A stretch of DNA of 64,000 nt, taken from NCBI RefSeq assembly GCF_000381965.1, contig NZ_KB908456.1, forward strand, positions 62,001 to 126,000, given 5' to 3'. A program made the position numbers and the translations under genes. Shown here piece after piece: positions 53,981-63,524 of the stretch. Each line of letters starts with the position of its first letter. Positions within the stretch are counted from its first letter, which is position 1. This DNA comes from Oceanimonas smirnovii ATCC BAA-899 (GTDB lineage: Bacteria; Pseudomonadota; Gammaproteobacteria; Enterobacterales; Aeromonadaceae). Under the pieces are notes generated by a model. The model made no database searches. It saw only the letters and a program-made list of their open reading frames with translations, and was not told the origin of the DNA.

Positions 53981-54235
53981 TTATCGCGCCCCTTCCAGTT
54001 CCCTTAATAAATCTTGTTGTGCCCCCGGTGGCAGTGCCCTAGCTAGGTGAAATGCCATCTGGCTGGTCGTTTTGGCGCTGGGGCTAAGCGAGTGCCGGTA
54101 GCCAAAGCTGGCCACCCAGGTGTGGCCGCATTCGGCATCATTGCACTGACAATACAGCTCGGTGTAATCACGGCTCAAGCGGTTGGTTTTGGTGATCCGC
54201 CCCTTGCTGTCACACTCTCTGCAGTAAACGCGCAT
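53981..54235 (-). CDS. ogr: Ogr/Delta-type zinc-finger late-gene activator
   Basis: 84 residues. MRVYCRECDSKGRITKTNRL then YTELYCQCNDAECGHTWVAS carries the CxxC ... C-x4-C zinc site of P2 Ogr and P4 Delta, and HSLSPSAKT matches the family. Ogr binds upstream of late promoters and contacts the RNA polymerase alpha subunit. It should drive both the leftward portal-terminase operon and the rightward capsid-tail operon. It lies just left of the portal gene, an HP1/K139-like position. Confidence 0.93.
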   Translation of the reverse strand: MRVYCRECDSKGRITKTNRLSRDYTELYCQCNDAECGHTWVASFGYRHSLSPSAKTTSQMAFHLARALPPGAQQDLLRELEGAR

Positions 54236-54318
54236 GTGTAATTATCCCCTGATTAAACATGCACTTATTATACGTTATCTGGTATCGCCCGGCATCATAC
54301 CACTGGCTGTTTATCCAG

Positions 54319-55308
54319 TTATTCCAGCACAAATTCCAAGGCCAGCCGGGCCGGAATATCCGGATCCGAGTTCACTTCATCAGCAATCAGCTCACACAGC
54401 GGCAGCACCTCGTTACGGGTGTAGACGGTATCGGTTTTTTCCGGGTCGCCCAGGCCGGCGGCGTTGCTGGGAATAATGCCCGCCTGCCCCGGCGGAAACC
54501 GGTGTGCGGTAAGCACGTCCTGAGCTGAAATGTTCTTGATGCGGTCAAAGTCGTCCTTGGTGGCAATGTCTCCCACCGGGATCAGCTTCACCCCGTCCGG
54601 GTTACCGTTGGGAATATTGATAAACAGGCTGCGGAAGTTGCCCACCCCTTTGGAGCTTTGAATTTTGCTTTTCAGATCTTCTTCCTGGCTTTCGCTCAGG
54701 TTCGGGTCGGTGGCGTAGAAAATAAAGCCCATGTGCGCCCCGTTCTGGTAATAGCGCCTCCGGAACAGGGTAGCGTCCCGGTTCAGCAGCGCCGACTGAA
54801 TGCCACCCAGGTAATCCGGCAGGCCGTAAATCTGCTGCCGTGGATCATACTGCGACAGGTAAATCACATCTTCCTGCCGGTAATGCAGTTGCTCATTATT
54901 GGCCCGCAACAGCCGAAAGTCGCCGCTCTGGTGCCGGCGCAGATACATGGACGGCAGCGGATGCAGCCGCACCACCCGGCCCAGGCCGTTACGTATCTTC
55001 AAAAAGGCTGCGTCACCGAACTGGATCAGGTCATGCACAAAGGCCTGCATTTGCCGGCGCTTCAGCCCGGCTCCGCCCTTGAAGCGGCCGGCCACCATAT
55101 TGCGGCGGGCGTAAATCAGCGCGCCGTGGTGGGCGTTGGTGTTGGCGATCTGGGCCAGTCCCTGCCGGCTGATGGGCGTGCTCCAGTAGTCGGCATAATG
55201 GTCATAAAACAGTTCGGTGTAATCGGTCAGCCAGCGGTTGGGCTCTATCGCTTCCGGCTCGCCAAAACTAAAGGCGATCAGATCTTTGGATTGGTTGGGT
55301 TCGCTCAT
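54319..55308 (-). CDS. Q: Phage portal protein (gpQ)
   Basis: 329 residues, PBSX/P2-type portal. [29 protein letters not shown]-like region ([14 protein letters not shown]), [15 protein letters not shown] and [20 protein letters not shown] are family landmarks. A dodecamer at the procapsid vertex through which DNA is packaged and the tail attaches. Its ATG overlaps the terminase stop by four bases (ATGA); leftward late operon. Confidence 0.94.
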   Translation of the reverse strand: MSEPNQSKDLIAFSFGEPEAIEPNRWLTDYTELFYDHYADYWSTPISRQGLAQIANTNAHHGALIYARRNMVAGRFKGGAGLKRRQMQAFVHDLIQFGDAAFLKIRNGLGRVVRLHPLPSMYLRRHQSGDFRLLRANNEQLHYRQEDVIYLSQYDPRQQIYGLPDYLGGIQSALLNRDATLFRRRYYQNGAHMGFIFYATDPNLSESQEEDLKSKIQSSKGVGNFRSLFINIPNGNPDGVKLIPVGDIATKDDFDRIKNISAQDVLTAHRFPPGQAGIIPSNAAGLGDPEKTDTVYTRNEVLPLCELIADEVNSDPDIPARLALEFVLE

Positions 55309-57119
55309 TTTTGAATAGCCCAGGTTGAAGTGCGTTTGTTCGTATGGTCCAGCGGCTCATTGATCACCGCATGAGAAATGGCAAAGAAGTCGTCAGCGTG
55401 GCCGGTGGTGGCATCCCGCCCGGCCTTAAAGGTCATGGCATTGCCGCTGCCGGTGGTGGTGCGCTTGATGGCCATAAAGGCAAGCGGAATATCTTTCAGC
55501 AGCCGGTCCCAGCTGATGCGCCCCGCCTCCACCACGTCGATCATCTTCAGCACCAGGCGGTTTTTGCTCTCTACCGAGTAGTGAATGGCATGGGCCTCGC
55601 GGGGGAACTTGGTCTTAAGCAGGTCAAACACGCCGGCACCGATGCCGGTAATGTCCACGCCAATGTAAGTCACCCGATAGCGTTTAAAAATCTTGGCGAT
55701 TTCCGCCACATGGTGCTGAAAGTTCAGGCCTCGCCAGCGGTGCCGCTCCAGCACCCGGAACGGCTCACCGCTAAGCAGCGGCGGAGCCACCACCACCAAA
55801 GTGGCGTTGTCGCGTGTGCGGCTGGGGTCATAGCCCAGCCACACTTCCCGGGTGCCGAACGGCCGGGCCGCCCGTGGGTCGAAGTCTTCCCACAGTTCGG
55901 TGTCAACGCCGCACCCTTCCAGCTGGCCAAACTTGAACACGCTGGCTTCGTCGTCCACGAACTCGCACATGAATAGGTTACGGAATACCTCGTCGGCGTA
56001 TTCGTCCCGCAGCTCGTCCACATCAATCAGATTGCAACCACTGGCCACGGCATCCTCCACCGTAATGGCATAGCGCCATTGCCGGTCCGGACACACCCGG
56101 CCGCCGTCGCGGTAGTCATCCAGTGTGGGGAATTCCACGTCTTTGCGGCTGTCTTTGCCGTTCTTCCAGTCGTCCCCGGTCCAGAAGCCATAGCCCGGAT
56201 GGGCCTTGGCCGAGGGCGTGGAGAAATAGGTTTTACGCCAGCGGGTTTGCGTGGCCATGGCCGACGCCACGTTGGAAAGTTTGGTAAAGCCCGGGATCCA
56301 GAAGTATTCGTCTATATAGACGTTGCCGCTGCGCGACTGGGCGCTGTTGGAGTTGGTGGAAAGAAAGTGCAGCTCAGCGCCGTTGCTCAGGATTATCGGG
56401 TTGCCCGACAGCTCTACGTTCAGGAACTCCCGGGCAATATTAATGATGTAGGAGCGGAACACCTCGGCTTGGGCACGGGTGGCCGACAGAAATATCTGGT
56501 TGCCGCCGGTCAGGGCAGCGTCTTCCAGCGCCTCGCCGGCAAAGTAATACGTCATGCCAATCTGGCGCGACTTCAGAATATTGCGGGTGCGCGGCACCTC
56601 CGGATCGTGCATGGCCTCGCGGCAGCGTAGCTGATAGCCAAACAGGGTATCCAGAAACGGCTGAAAGTCTTCCGGCAGCAGCTCGCCCACGTTGTTTTTG
56701 GGTGTTTTGCCTTTTTTACCCTTGCCGCCCTTGCTCTGGCCACCGCTCTTGCGGCCTCGCCGTGGCTCCGGTGGTTCATCGCCGGCAGCAATGGCCGCTT
56801 CCCGCTCTTTCAGCCCCACTTCCTTTTCGCGCAGCTGCAGCAGCTCTTTCTTCAGCCGCACATGCTGGCTGATCAGCCGGTCCAGTTCGTCCAGCTCGGC
56901 CTGGCTCTTTTTCTCCCGGTTCAGCAGCAGCTGCACCCGCAAGGCAATGGCATCCTCCAGCTGAATTTCCGACAGCAGCGAATCCCAGGCGTATTTTTCC
57001 ACCCACTGATACACCACCCGCACCGAGTTCAGGCTGAGTTCCTGGGCAATTTCCCGGGGCAACCAGCGCTTTAAATACAGCCCTTTGGCGGCGTTGCGGA
57101 TTTCTTCTGAGTAAGCCAT
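55305..57119 (-). CDS. P: Terminase large subunit (gpP)
   Basis: 604 residues. An N-terminal helix-turn-helix ([20 protein letters not shown]) and a Lys/Gly-rich linker (about 115-145) precede the ATPase domain: Walker A-like [14 protein letters not shown] and Walker [11 protein letters not shown]. The nuclease domain has [14 protein letters not shown] and [14 protein letters not shown]-like residues with Asp ligands. It cuts cos and packages DNA with gpM. First gene of the leftward late operon, divergent from the scaffold gene. Confidence 0.94.
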   Translation of the reverse strand: MAYSEEIRNAAKGLYLKRWLPREIAQELSLNSVRVVYQWVEKYAWDSLLSEIQLEDAIALRVQLLLNREKKSQAELDELDRLISQHVRLKKELLQLREKEVGLKEREAAIAAGDEPPEPRRGRKSGGQSKGGKGKKGKTPKNNVGELLPEDFQPFLDTLFGYQLRCREAMHDPEVPRTRNILKSRQIGMTYYFAGEALEDAALTGGNQIFLSATRAQAEVFRSYIINIAREFLNVELSGNPIILSNGAELHFLSTNSNSAQSRSGNVYIDEYFWIPGFTKLSNVASAMATQTRWRKTYFSTPSAKAHPGYGFWTGDDWKNGKDSRKDVEFPTLDDYRDGGRVCPDRQWRYAITVEDAVASGCNLIDVDELRDEYADEVFRNLFMCEFVDDEASVFKFGQLEGCGVDTELWEDFDPRAARPFGTREVWLGYDPSRTRDNATLVVVAPPLLSGEPFRVLERHRWRGLNFQHHVAEIAKIFKRYRVTYIGVDITGIGAGVFDLLKTKFPREAHAIHYSVESKNRLVLKMIDVVEAGRISWDRLLKDIPLAFMAIKRTTTGSGNAMTFKAGRDATTGHADDFFAISHAVINEPLDHTNKRTSTWAIQK

Positions 57120-57182
57120 TGCGTTCCGTGGTCATGATGAATGCGGCCATCATACCCACCCGGACACCCCTTCTATGCCCCT

Positions 57183-57221
57183 GAAATTCCTAGAAATTCC
57201 GATAATTCAAAAATCGGAATT
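57183..57221. promoter_or_regulatory. Repeat-rich divergent late-promoter region
   Basis: Between terminase and scaffold genes, GAAATTCC occurs twice, ten bases apart (57183-57190 and 57193-57200). It overlaps a perfect inverted repeat AATTCCGAT / nine bases / ATCGGAATT (57195-57221). This arrangement is a candidate binding site for the Ogr-like activator, or the operator of both late operons. Confidence 0.6.
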
Positions 57222-57295
57222 GAGCGGAACCGCGGCAGATGAAATTGCCGCCGCAAGGCCCTAGCCTGTCGCCATTACAGAACACGAGCAGGCAA

Positions 57296-58186
57296 ATGAA
57301 ACCCGATTCACGGTTACGCACAGGCTGGATTTGTATTGCCACCGAAGGCAACAGCATTGACGGGCGTTATATCTCCCGCGAATGGCTCACCGATATGGCC
57401 GAGACCTACGATCCCGACCACTACACCGCCGTTATCTGGCCGGACCATTATCGCTGGTCAGCCATGGGCAGTGTTGAAAGCCTCAAGGCCGAGGAAGTAG
57501 ACGGCAAGATGAAGCTGTTCGCCGTGCTGCGCCCGAACCGGGATCTCATCTATTACAACCAGATCGGCCAGTACCAGTTCTGCAGCATTGAACCCAAGGA
57601 GCAATTCGCCGGCGGCGATAAAACCTATCTGATAGGTATGGGCGTGACCAGCGAGCCGGCAAGCACCGGCACCACCCGCATGCAGTTCAGTGCCAATGGC
57701 AAAGAGCACAACAAGCTGATTGGCCAGAGCGAGCCGTTCAACCTGAAAGAGCTGGCCGACCGTGAGCAAGAAGTGGGTATGTTCAAAAAGTTTACCGCCT
57801 GGCTAAAAGGCCAGGAGCAAGAGCCCCCTGCCCCCACCGATAACACCCCTGAGGATCCAGAAATGGACAAAGAACAGTTCAACAAGATGCTGAGCGCAAT
57901 TGAAGGCATCGCCACCAAACAGGGCGAGCTGGAGACCAAGATTGAAGCCTTCAGCAAAAAAGAAGATCCGGCTCCGGCCAATGAGCCTGAGCAAAAGCCT
58001 GAGCCCGAGCAACCCGCCACCAACGGCATCACCACCGAGCAGTTCACCAAACTGCTGAATGCCGTAGAAGGCGTGGCCAGCAAGCAGGGCGAGCTGGAAA
58101 CCCAGTTCTCCAGCCTGCTGAAAGAGCAGCCCGGCCAAATCCCCGGCGGCGCCCCCGCTGGCGGCGACATTTATCACCTGGTTTAA
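57296..58186 (+). CDS. O: Capsid scaffold and protease (gpO)
   Basis: 296 residues. The N-terminal half is the serine protease that matures P2 capsids: SIDGRYISREWL (Asp), WPDHYRW (His) and VTSEPASTGT (Ser) are the likely triad. The C-terminal part is the scaffold, helical and acidic, with two near-copies of a segment of about 30 residues: EQFNKMLSAIEGIATKQGEL and EQFTKLLNAVEGVASKQGEL. The start at 57296 (MKPDSRLRTGW) follows AGGC; the frame extends 19 codons upstream. First gene of the rightward late operon. Confidence 0.92.
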   Translation: MKPDSRLRTGWICIATEGNSIDGRYISREWLTDMAETYDPDHYTAVIWPDHYRWSAMGSVESLKAEEVDGKMKLFAVLRPNRDLIYYNQIGQYQFCSIEPKEQFAGGDKTYLIGMGVTSEPASTGTTRMQFSANGKEHNKLIGQSEPFNLKELADREQEVGMFKKFTAWLKGQEQEPPAPTDNTPEDPEMDKEQFNKMLSAIEGIATKQGELETKIEAFSKKEDPAPANEPEQKPEPEQPATNGITTEQFTKLLNAVEGVASKQGELETQFSSLLKEQPGQIPGGAPAGGDIYHLV

Positions 58187-58195
58187 GGAGCAAGC

Positions 58196-59251
58196 ATGAG
58201 CCAGATCCTCACTGCCCAGGCCGCCGCCATGCTGAAGCAATATTGCTCCCGGCTGGCACAGGGCTATGGCATCGATCCCCAGAGCCTGAGCCAGCAGTTT
58301 TCTGTCACCGGCCCGCAGGAAACCCGGTTACGACAGGCGCTGCTGGAATCCGTCGACTTCTTGAACCGCATCACTATCGCCGACGTGGACCAGATCAAAG
58401 GTCAGGTGGTGGACATGGGCATCAGCAGCATCCACTCGGGCCGCAAGGCCTCAGGCCGCTTCTTCAAGGAAGTGGGCGTGGGTGGCCACAGCTATGAGCT
58501 GACCGAAACCGACTCCGGTGCCCTGTTGCCCTGGTCTACGCTGGCCGTCTGGGCCAACGCCGGCAATGAAGGCGAGTTTCTGCGCCTGGTTAACGAGTTC
58601 ATTAACCGCACCTTTGCTCTGGATATGCTACGCGTCGGTTTCAACGGTAACTCCATTGCCGCCAATACCGACCCGGCCAAAAACCCGCTGGGCCAAGACG
58701 TAAACAAGGGCTGGCAGCAACTGGTGAAGGAGTGGAACGGTGGCTCCCAGATTATCGGCTCTGCCCAGGACAAGGTGTATTTCGACCCCGATGGCGGCGG
58801 CGACTACAAAACTCTGGACGCCATGGCCTCTGACCTGATTAACAGCACCCTTGATCCGGCGTTTCGCAGCGATCCGCGCCTGACCGTAATGGTAGGTGCC
58901 GACCTGGTGGCCGCCGCTCAGGGCCGGCTGTATCAACAGGCCGACAAGCCCAGCGAACAGGTGACCGCGCAACAACTGGCCACCAGCATCGCCGGCCGCC
59001 CGGCTATCACGCCGCCCTTCTTCCCGGGCTCCCGAATGGTAGTGACCATTCCGGCCAACCTGCACCTGTACACCCAGCGCGGCACCCGCCAACGCAGTGC
59101 GGCTCACAACCAGGATCGCAAGGGCTTTGAAAGCCAGTACTGGCGCATGGAAGGCTACGCCGTGGGCGAATACCGCGCTTATGCCTCTTTTGATGAGTCA
59201 GGTATGGAGATTGGCGCAGCTCCGGCCACAGATCCGGCACCGGCAGGCTAA
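58196..59251 (+). CDS. N: Major capsid protein (gpN)
   Basis: 351 residues, HK97-fold P2-type. LRQALLESVDFLNRITIADV, NEGEFLRLVNEFINRTFALD, NPLGQDVNKGWQQLV and QNQDRKGFESQYWRMEGYAV-like features fit gpN. It assembles to the T=7 head and is cut by gpO. AAGGAGC precedes the start, nine bases after the scaffold stop. The N-terminal 30 residues are probably removed during maturation. Confidence 0.95.
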   Translation: MSQILTAQAAAMLKQYCSRLAQGYGIDPQSLSQQFSVTGPQETRLRQALLESVDFLNRITIADVDQIKGQVVDMGISSIHSGRKASGRFFKEVGVGGHSYELTETDSGALLPWSTLAVWANAGNEGEFLRLVNEFINRTFALDMLRVGFNGNSIAANTDPAKNPLGQDVNKGWQQLVKEWNGGSQIIGSAQDKVYFDPDGGGDYKTLDAMASDLINSTLDPAFRSDPRLTVMVGADLVAAAQGRLYQQADKPSEQVTAQQLATSIAGRPAITPPFFPGSRMVVTIPANLHLYTQRGTRQRSAAHNQDRKGFESQYWRMEGYAVGEYRAYASFDESGMEIGAAPATDPAPAG

Positions 59252-59255
59252 CTGA

Positions 59256-59969
59256 ATGAGCACTCCGGCCCAGCGTCATCGTGACCGGCACCGCGCCCGG
59301 CAGGCGGCAGAAAAAGCCGCTACCACCGGCCAGGCCACCGGCGACATTGCTCATAGTCTGCACCTGCAGCTGCTGGCACTGGAGCAGGACGAAAAGCGAC
59401 TGAAGACGCTGGATCGCATCAGCGACAAGGTGGCCCTGAAACGCGAGCTGCTGCCCAAGTACCGCCCCTATGTGGAGCAGTACCTGGCTGCGGAAAAGAG
59501 CCACCAGAACCCGCTGTTCGCCACGCTGATCGTCTGGCTGTTTGACCTGGAAGAGTTCGAGCAGGCACTGGACTGGGCCGAAGTGGCCATTGCACAAGGC
59601 CAGCACACGCCCACCCGTATGAAGCGCGACTTCCCCCACTTTGTGGCGGACACCGTGCTGGAGTGGGCCGAGCAGCAGGCCGCCGAGGGCCAGGCCGTAG
59701 AGCCCTATTTCAGCCGGGTGTTTGCTCATGTGGCCAAAGACTGGCGGCTGAACGAAAAGCTCACCGCCAAATACTTCAAGTTTGCCGGGCTGCTGCTGTT
59801 GCGCGACGCCACCGGCGAGCCCAGAGCCAGCGCCGTGAGTGACCCGGATGTGCTCGATAAAGCCGACGCCCTGCTGGCCAAGGCACACGAATGGGATCCG
59901 GTGGGTGCCCAGGTAAAAACCCACCGGGCCAGAATTGCCATGCGCCTGCGGGCGCTTGAGCAAGACTAG
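59256..59969 (+). CDS. M: Terminase small subunit (gpM)
   Basis: 237 residues. A basic N-terminus (QRHRDRHRARQAAEKAA) and LKTLDRISDKVALKRELLPK, then FATLIVWLFDLEEFEQALDW, and the closing ADALLAKAHEWDPVGAQVKT are characteristic of P2 gpM. It recognises cos and works with gpP in DNA packaging. Close spacing after the capsid gene (four bases). Confidence 0.93.
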   Translation: MSTPAQRHRDRHRARQAAEKAATTGQATGDIAHSLHLQLLALEQDEKRLKTLDRISDKVALKRELLPKYRPYVEQYLAAEKSHQNPLFATLIVWLFDLEEFEQALDWAEVAIAQGQHTPTRMKRDFPHFVADTVLEWAEQQAAEGQAVEPYFSRVFAHVAKDWRLNEKLTAKYFKFAGLLLLRDATGEPRASAVSDPDVLDKADALLAKAHEWDPVGAQVKTHRARIAMRLRALEQD

Positions 59970-60076
59970 CTCCACGCCGCCGCGCCCCGGCGGTGCGGGA
60001 ACAGCCAAGGCCATGCCTTAAACGCTGTTGCCCAACACCGTGGCCAGGGGCGCACCTATTAACCAAGAGGGCTGCC

Positions 60077-60535
60077 ATGTTCAGCGGAAACAGCACCGAT
60101 TATCAGCAGAGCACCATCACCAACGATGGCTTCTGGCCCGACATTGAAGTGGGCGACTTTGAGCGCGACCGCGCTATGCCCGCCGATCTGCAGCCTGCCA
60201 CGGTGGCTGCTGCGGTGCTGTCTGCGGTGGCCCAGGTAAACCTTGAGCTGGTGTTTACCAAATCAAGGCTGCTGGCCGAGGGGCACGGCAATGCCGCCGC
60301 CGTGCCCGGCCCTTCCGTGGGCACACAGAACATGCTCACGGCGCTTTATCGCCAGGCGGTGTTTGCCCGTGCCAAGGCCGATTTGGTTACCGAGGCCGGC
60401 AGCCTGAGCCAACGCGACACTGGCAATAATCAGGCCACCCAGAGCGGTGATGTGCGTGCCGCCCTGCTGGCCGAAAGCCAGCAGCACATTCGGGCCATCA
60501 AGGGCACTCACCGCTGCGGGATTGAATTGCTATGA
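60077..60535 (+). CDS. L: Head completion/stabilisation protein (gpL)
   Basis: 152 residues. MFSGNSTDYQQSTITNDGFW and PDIEVGDFERDRAMPADL are typical of gpL in P2 relatives. The start at 60077 follows AAGAGGG; a longer frame exists 28 codons upstream. It completes the head-tail connector after packaging. Overlaps the next gene by four bases. Confidence 0.9.
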   Translation: MFSGNSTDYQQSTITNDGFWPDIEVGDFERDRAMPADLQPATVAAAVLSAVAQVNLELVFTKSRLLAEGHGNAAAVPGPSVGTQNMLTALYRQAVFARAKADLVTEAGSLSQRDTGNNQATQSGDVRAALLAESQQHIRAIKGTHRCGIELL

Positions 60536-61029
60536 GCCGGGGCTACTACCTGCATCAGCTGAGCACCGCCATCAAGGACGTGCTGCCGGCCAAGTGCCGC
60601 AAGGGCTTTGATGCCTGGATGCAGAACGGCACCCTGCAGCTCACTCCCGACGATGGCGGCACCGGTGTGGAGCTGGCCCGGCTCAACTACCAGGCGGTAT
60701 TTATGGTGGAAGACCTGCCGTTCCGCGAACTGGATCCGGCCGTGGTGCTGGCCACCGTGGCCGCATGGCTGCAGGACCACGACACAGATCGCGAACGGCT
60801 GGAGCTGCCCGACCCCGATTACGACGTGGAGCCCATAGACGAGCACAGCGCCGACCTCACCATCAGCGTGCTGTTTTCCGAGCCCCTGCTGATGGTGCCC
60901 GACGCTGCTGGCCCCATCCGCTACGGCGGCGAACGCTACCGCCTGGCCCCCTATGAGATCTGGGTGGCGGAGTACGGCAAGTTGTGGGTGAACGAAAACG
61001 GCCCCTGGCCGCTGGCAGGTGATGTGTGA
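60532..61029 (+). CDS. R: Tail completion protein (gpR-like)
   Basis: 165 residues. RLNYQAVFMVEDLPFRELDP, VVLATVAAWLQDHD and HSADLTISVLFSEPLLMV fit the P2 gpR family, with the D-ISV-L-E-L pattern. It caps the tail terminus for head joining. Overlaps gpL and the next gene by four bases each (ATGA, GTGA). Confidence 0.85.
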   Translation: MSRGYYLHQLSTAIKDVLPAKCRKGFDAWMQNGTLQLTPDDGGTGVELARLNYQAVFMVEDLPFRELDPAVVLATVAAWLQDHDTDRERLELPDPDYDVEPIDEHSADLTISVLFSEPLLMVPDAAGPIRYGGERYRLAPYEIWVAEYGKLWVNENGPWPLAGDV

Positions 61030-61721
61030 TCCGGTTCGACCTTGATGTGTTGCCCATTACCGACCGGCTCAAGCTGGCCACCATGCCCGCCAAAAAGCGC
61101 ACCCGCTTTTTGTGGCGCTTGGGCAACGAGCTGAAAAAAGCCTCTGCCCGTAACGTGCGACAGCAACGCACCCCGGAAGGAAAGGTCTGGGCACCGCGCA
61201 AACGCAAGCCACGCAAGGGCGGCAAGAAAAAGATGCTCACCGGATTGCCGGGATTGCTGGCCATCGACAACACCGCCATCGACATGACCCTGCGTTTTCG
61301 TAAGGGAAAAATGCCGGTACATGCCGGTGTGGTAGGCAGAACGCACAACGACGGCATGAGCCAGCGCCGTACTGCCGAGCAGGCCTCACGCAACAAGCCG
61401 CGGCAAGAGCCGGATACTGCCACCAAGGCCCAGGCCAAGCGGCTGCGTCTCTTGGGCTACCAGCGTCGGGGCAAGCGCGGCAAGTACATCAATGCATCCA
61501 GCAAATGGATTCAGGAAAACCTCAGTTATCGCCAGGCCGGGATGCTGATTAAAAAGCTCAGGGATGAGCCGGTAAAACGCAGCTGGGACATTGAACTGCC
61601 TGCACGTCAGTTTATGGGAGCCAATGAAGCCGAGCGCGCCAAAATCATCCGCCGGGTAATGCAGGGCATTGGCTACGGCTGGAACGTGAAGAAACAACAA
61701 ACCAAAGGGGCTAGTTCATGA
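61026..61721 (+). CDS. S: Phage virion morphogenesis protein (gpS-like)
   Basis: 231 residues, GTG start overlapping the gpR stop. RTRFLWRLGNELKKASARNV, MLTGLPGLLAIDNTAIDM and HAGVVGRTHNDGMSQRRTAE fit the phage virion morphogenesis family. Basic and longer than P2 gpS (150), with an inserted Lys/Arg-rich region, as in the HP1 and K139 group. Works with gpR in tail completion. Confidence 0.85.
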   Translation: MIRFDLDVLPITDRLKLATMPAKKRTRFLWRLGNELKKASARNVRQQRTPEGKVWAPRKRKPRKGGKKKMLTGLPGLLAIDNTAIDMTLRFRKGKMPVHAGVVGRTHNDGMSQRRTAEQASRNKPRQEPDTATKAQAKRLRLLGYQRRGKRGKYINASSKWIQENLSYRQAGMLIKKLRDEPVKRSWDIELPARQFMGANEAERAKIIRRVMQGIGYGWNVKKQQTKGASS

Positions 61722-62842
61722 TCCCAACTATCCAGATTAACAACCTGAACCAGATGCAGGGCCCCACCGAAGAGGTGGAGCGACATTTCCTGTTTGTGGG
61801 CCAGGCCACCAAGAACAACGGCAAGTTGCTGTCCATTAACACCCAGTCAGACCTGGACGATCTGCTGGGCGTTAACGCCAGCCAGCTGAAAACCAACATC
61901 AAGGCCGCCATGCAGAACGCCGGCCAGAACTGGAGCGCCCATGCCCATGCGCTGGCTCTGGGGGAAGACTGGACCGACGCCGTGCTGGCCGCACAAAAGG
62001 TCGCATCCTTTGAGGCGGTAGTGCTGCTGGAGCCGGTGACCACCGCCGAGCAGATTAATGCCGCTCAGGCCTTGCGCAACCAGCTGATTGCCACCTGGGG
62101 CCGCTGGCAATTCATGATCCTGGCCACCAACGGCATTGTGACCGATGGTGTGGATGCCCAAGACTGGCCCGCCTATGAAGCGGCCATGGTGACGCTGGCC
62201 GATGGCATTGCCGCCGACGGCGTGATGCTGGTGCCCCAGTTGCACGGCAACAATGCCGGCGTAATGGCCGGACGCCTGTGCAACCGCGCGGTGACCGTGG
62301 CCGACACCCCCATGCGGGTGAAGACCGGGGCTGTGGTCGGTTTGGGCCCGGCACCGGTCGACAGCAACGGCACCGGGCTGTCTCTGGCTACCCTGCAGAC
62401 CCTGGAAGCGGCCCGCTACTCCGTGCCCTGGTGGTTCCCGGATTATGACGGCGTGTACTGGGCCGACGGCAACATGCTGGACGTGTCCGGTGGTGACTAC
62501 CAGGTGGTGGAAAACCGTCGGGTGGCCGACAAGGTAGCCCGCAAACTGCGCATTCGCGCCATTGGCCGCATTGGTGATCGCCAGCTCAACAGCACCCCGG
62601 GCAGCATTGCCGCCGCCAAGCTTTATTTCATGCGCGATCTGCGTGTTATGAGCAAGTCGGTCACCATTGCCGGTGTCACCTTCCCCGGCGAAGTCATGCC
62701 CCCCGACGATGGCGATATCGCCATTGAATGGCTGAGCAAGTACGAAGTGGCCATCTACGCCATGGTGCGCCCCTACGACTGCCCCAAGAAAATCACCATC
62801 AACATCATCCTTGATCTCAGCAACCCGGGAGACAACCAATGA
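61718..62842 (+). CDS. Tail sheath protein (DUF2586)
   Basis: 374 residues, HP1/K139-type contractile tail sheath rather than P2 FI type. IPTIQINNLNQMQGPTEEVE, then LLSINTQSDLDDLLGVNASQ and IRAIGRIGDRQLNSTPGSIA fit DUF2586. Sheath subunits contract to drive the tube through the envelope. Overlaps gpS by four bases and the tube gene by four. Confidence 0.88.
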   Translation: MIPTIQINNLNQMQGPTEEVERHFLFVGQATKNNGKLLSINTQSDLDDLLGVNASQLKTNIKAAMQNAGQNWSAHAHALALGEDWTDAVLAAQKVASFEAVVLLEPVTTAEQINAAQALRNQLIATWGRWQFMILATNGIVTDGVDAQDWPAYEAAMVTLADGIAADGVMLVPQLHGNNAGVMAGRLCNRAVTVADTPMRVKTGAVVGLGPAPVDSNGTGLSLATLQTLEAARYSVPWWFPDYDGVYWADGNMLDVSGGDYQVVENRRVADKVARKLRIRAIGRIGDRQLNSTPGSIAAAKLYFMRDLRVMSKSVTIAGVTFPGEVMPPDDGDIAIEWLSKYEVAIYAMVRPYDCPKKITINIILDLSNPGDNQ

Positions 62843-63294
62843 GCCGCCGCATTTCCGGTATGAACTTTGACGTGGAAATCCTGGGCACCATGATCCACGT
62901 CGAGAAAGCCACCGTTACCATCAACGACAGCACCGCCGCTGCCCAGACCCGGGGCATTACCGACGGTTACGTGGATGGCGACGTCACCGCCGACGTGGAA
63001 TATGAACTGGATACCAAGAACTTTAACCTGCTCAGCGACGCGGCCGCCGGCGCCGGTTCGTGGCGGGGCATTGATCCCCACGATGCGCTGTTCTACGCCA
63101 AGGCCGACAAAGAAGAATTCCGCATTGAAGCCTTCGGCATCAAGCTGCAGATCTCCGACCTGCTCGATATAGACGGCAAGGGCGGCAGCAAGCAGGTGCA
63201 CAAGATTAAGGGCTTTGTCACCGATCCCGAGTTCGTGCGCATCAACGGCGTGCCCTACCTCTCCGCTGACGATACCCGTCACCTGATTGGATAA
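62839..63294 (+). CDS. Tail tube protein (DUF2597)
   Basis: 151 residues. SRRISGMNFDVEILGTMIHV and VDGDVTADVEYELDTKNFNL, with GIDPHDALFYAKADKEEFR, are typical of DUF2597, the tube protein in HP1/K139-like phages. It forms the inner tube under the sheath. Follows the sheath gene with a four-base overlap. Confidence 0.87.
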   Translation: MSRRISGMNFDVEILGTMIHVEKATVTINDSTAAAQTRGITDGYVDGDVTADVEYELDTKNFNLLSDAAAGAGSWRGIDPHDALFYAKADKEEFRIEAFGIKLQISDLLDIDGKGGSKQVHKIKGFVTDPEFVRINGVPYLSADDTRHLIG

Positions 63295-63299
63295 CCGCC

Positions 63300-63503
63300 A
63301 TGGATGCCATTGACCGCGCCAATGACATGAGCGACTGGCTGCTGGCCCAGCAGCTGGCCGCCCAGACCGGCCACCACTGTACCGCACCCAGCCGCCACCA
63401 GTGCGAAGAGTGCGACGACCCCATCCCCGAGGCCCGCCGGGCAGCCCTGCCCGGCGTGACCCTGTGCGTGGGCTGCCAGACCCTGCTGGAGAAAAGACGC
63501 TGA
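63300..63503 (+). CDS. TraR/DksA-family C4 zinc-finger phage protein
   Basis: 67 residues. HQCEECDDPIPEARRAALPG followed by VTLCVGCQTLLEKRR gives the CxxC-x(17)-CxxC knuckle. MDAIDRANDMSDWLLAQQLA is the typical helical start. Such phage proteins mimic DksA/TraR and bind RNA polymerase. In P2 relatives this gene stands just before the lysis genes, as here. Confidence 0.93.
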   Translation: MDAIDRANDMSDWLLAQQLAAQTGHHCTAPSRHQCEECDDPIPEARRAALPGVTLCVGCQTLLEKRR

Positions 63504-63524
63504 AGCGCCATGGAAATAAACCCT

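Noticed and set aside
54303-54318. Symmetric CTGG-N8-CCAG between portal gene end and ogr start
   Set aside because: Mismatched to LexA in both half-sites. It may be a regulator site for ogr but nothing supports a specific protein.
61847-62839. 330-codon minus-strand frame opposite the sheath gene
   Set aside because: Antisense shadow of a DUF2586 gene, His/Gly-rich as expected for a mirror frame.
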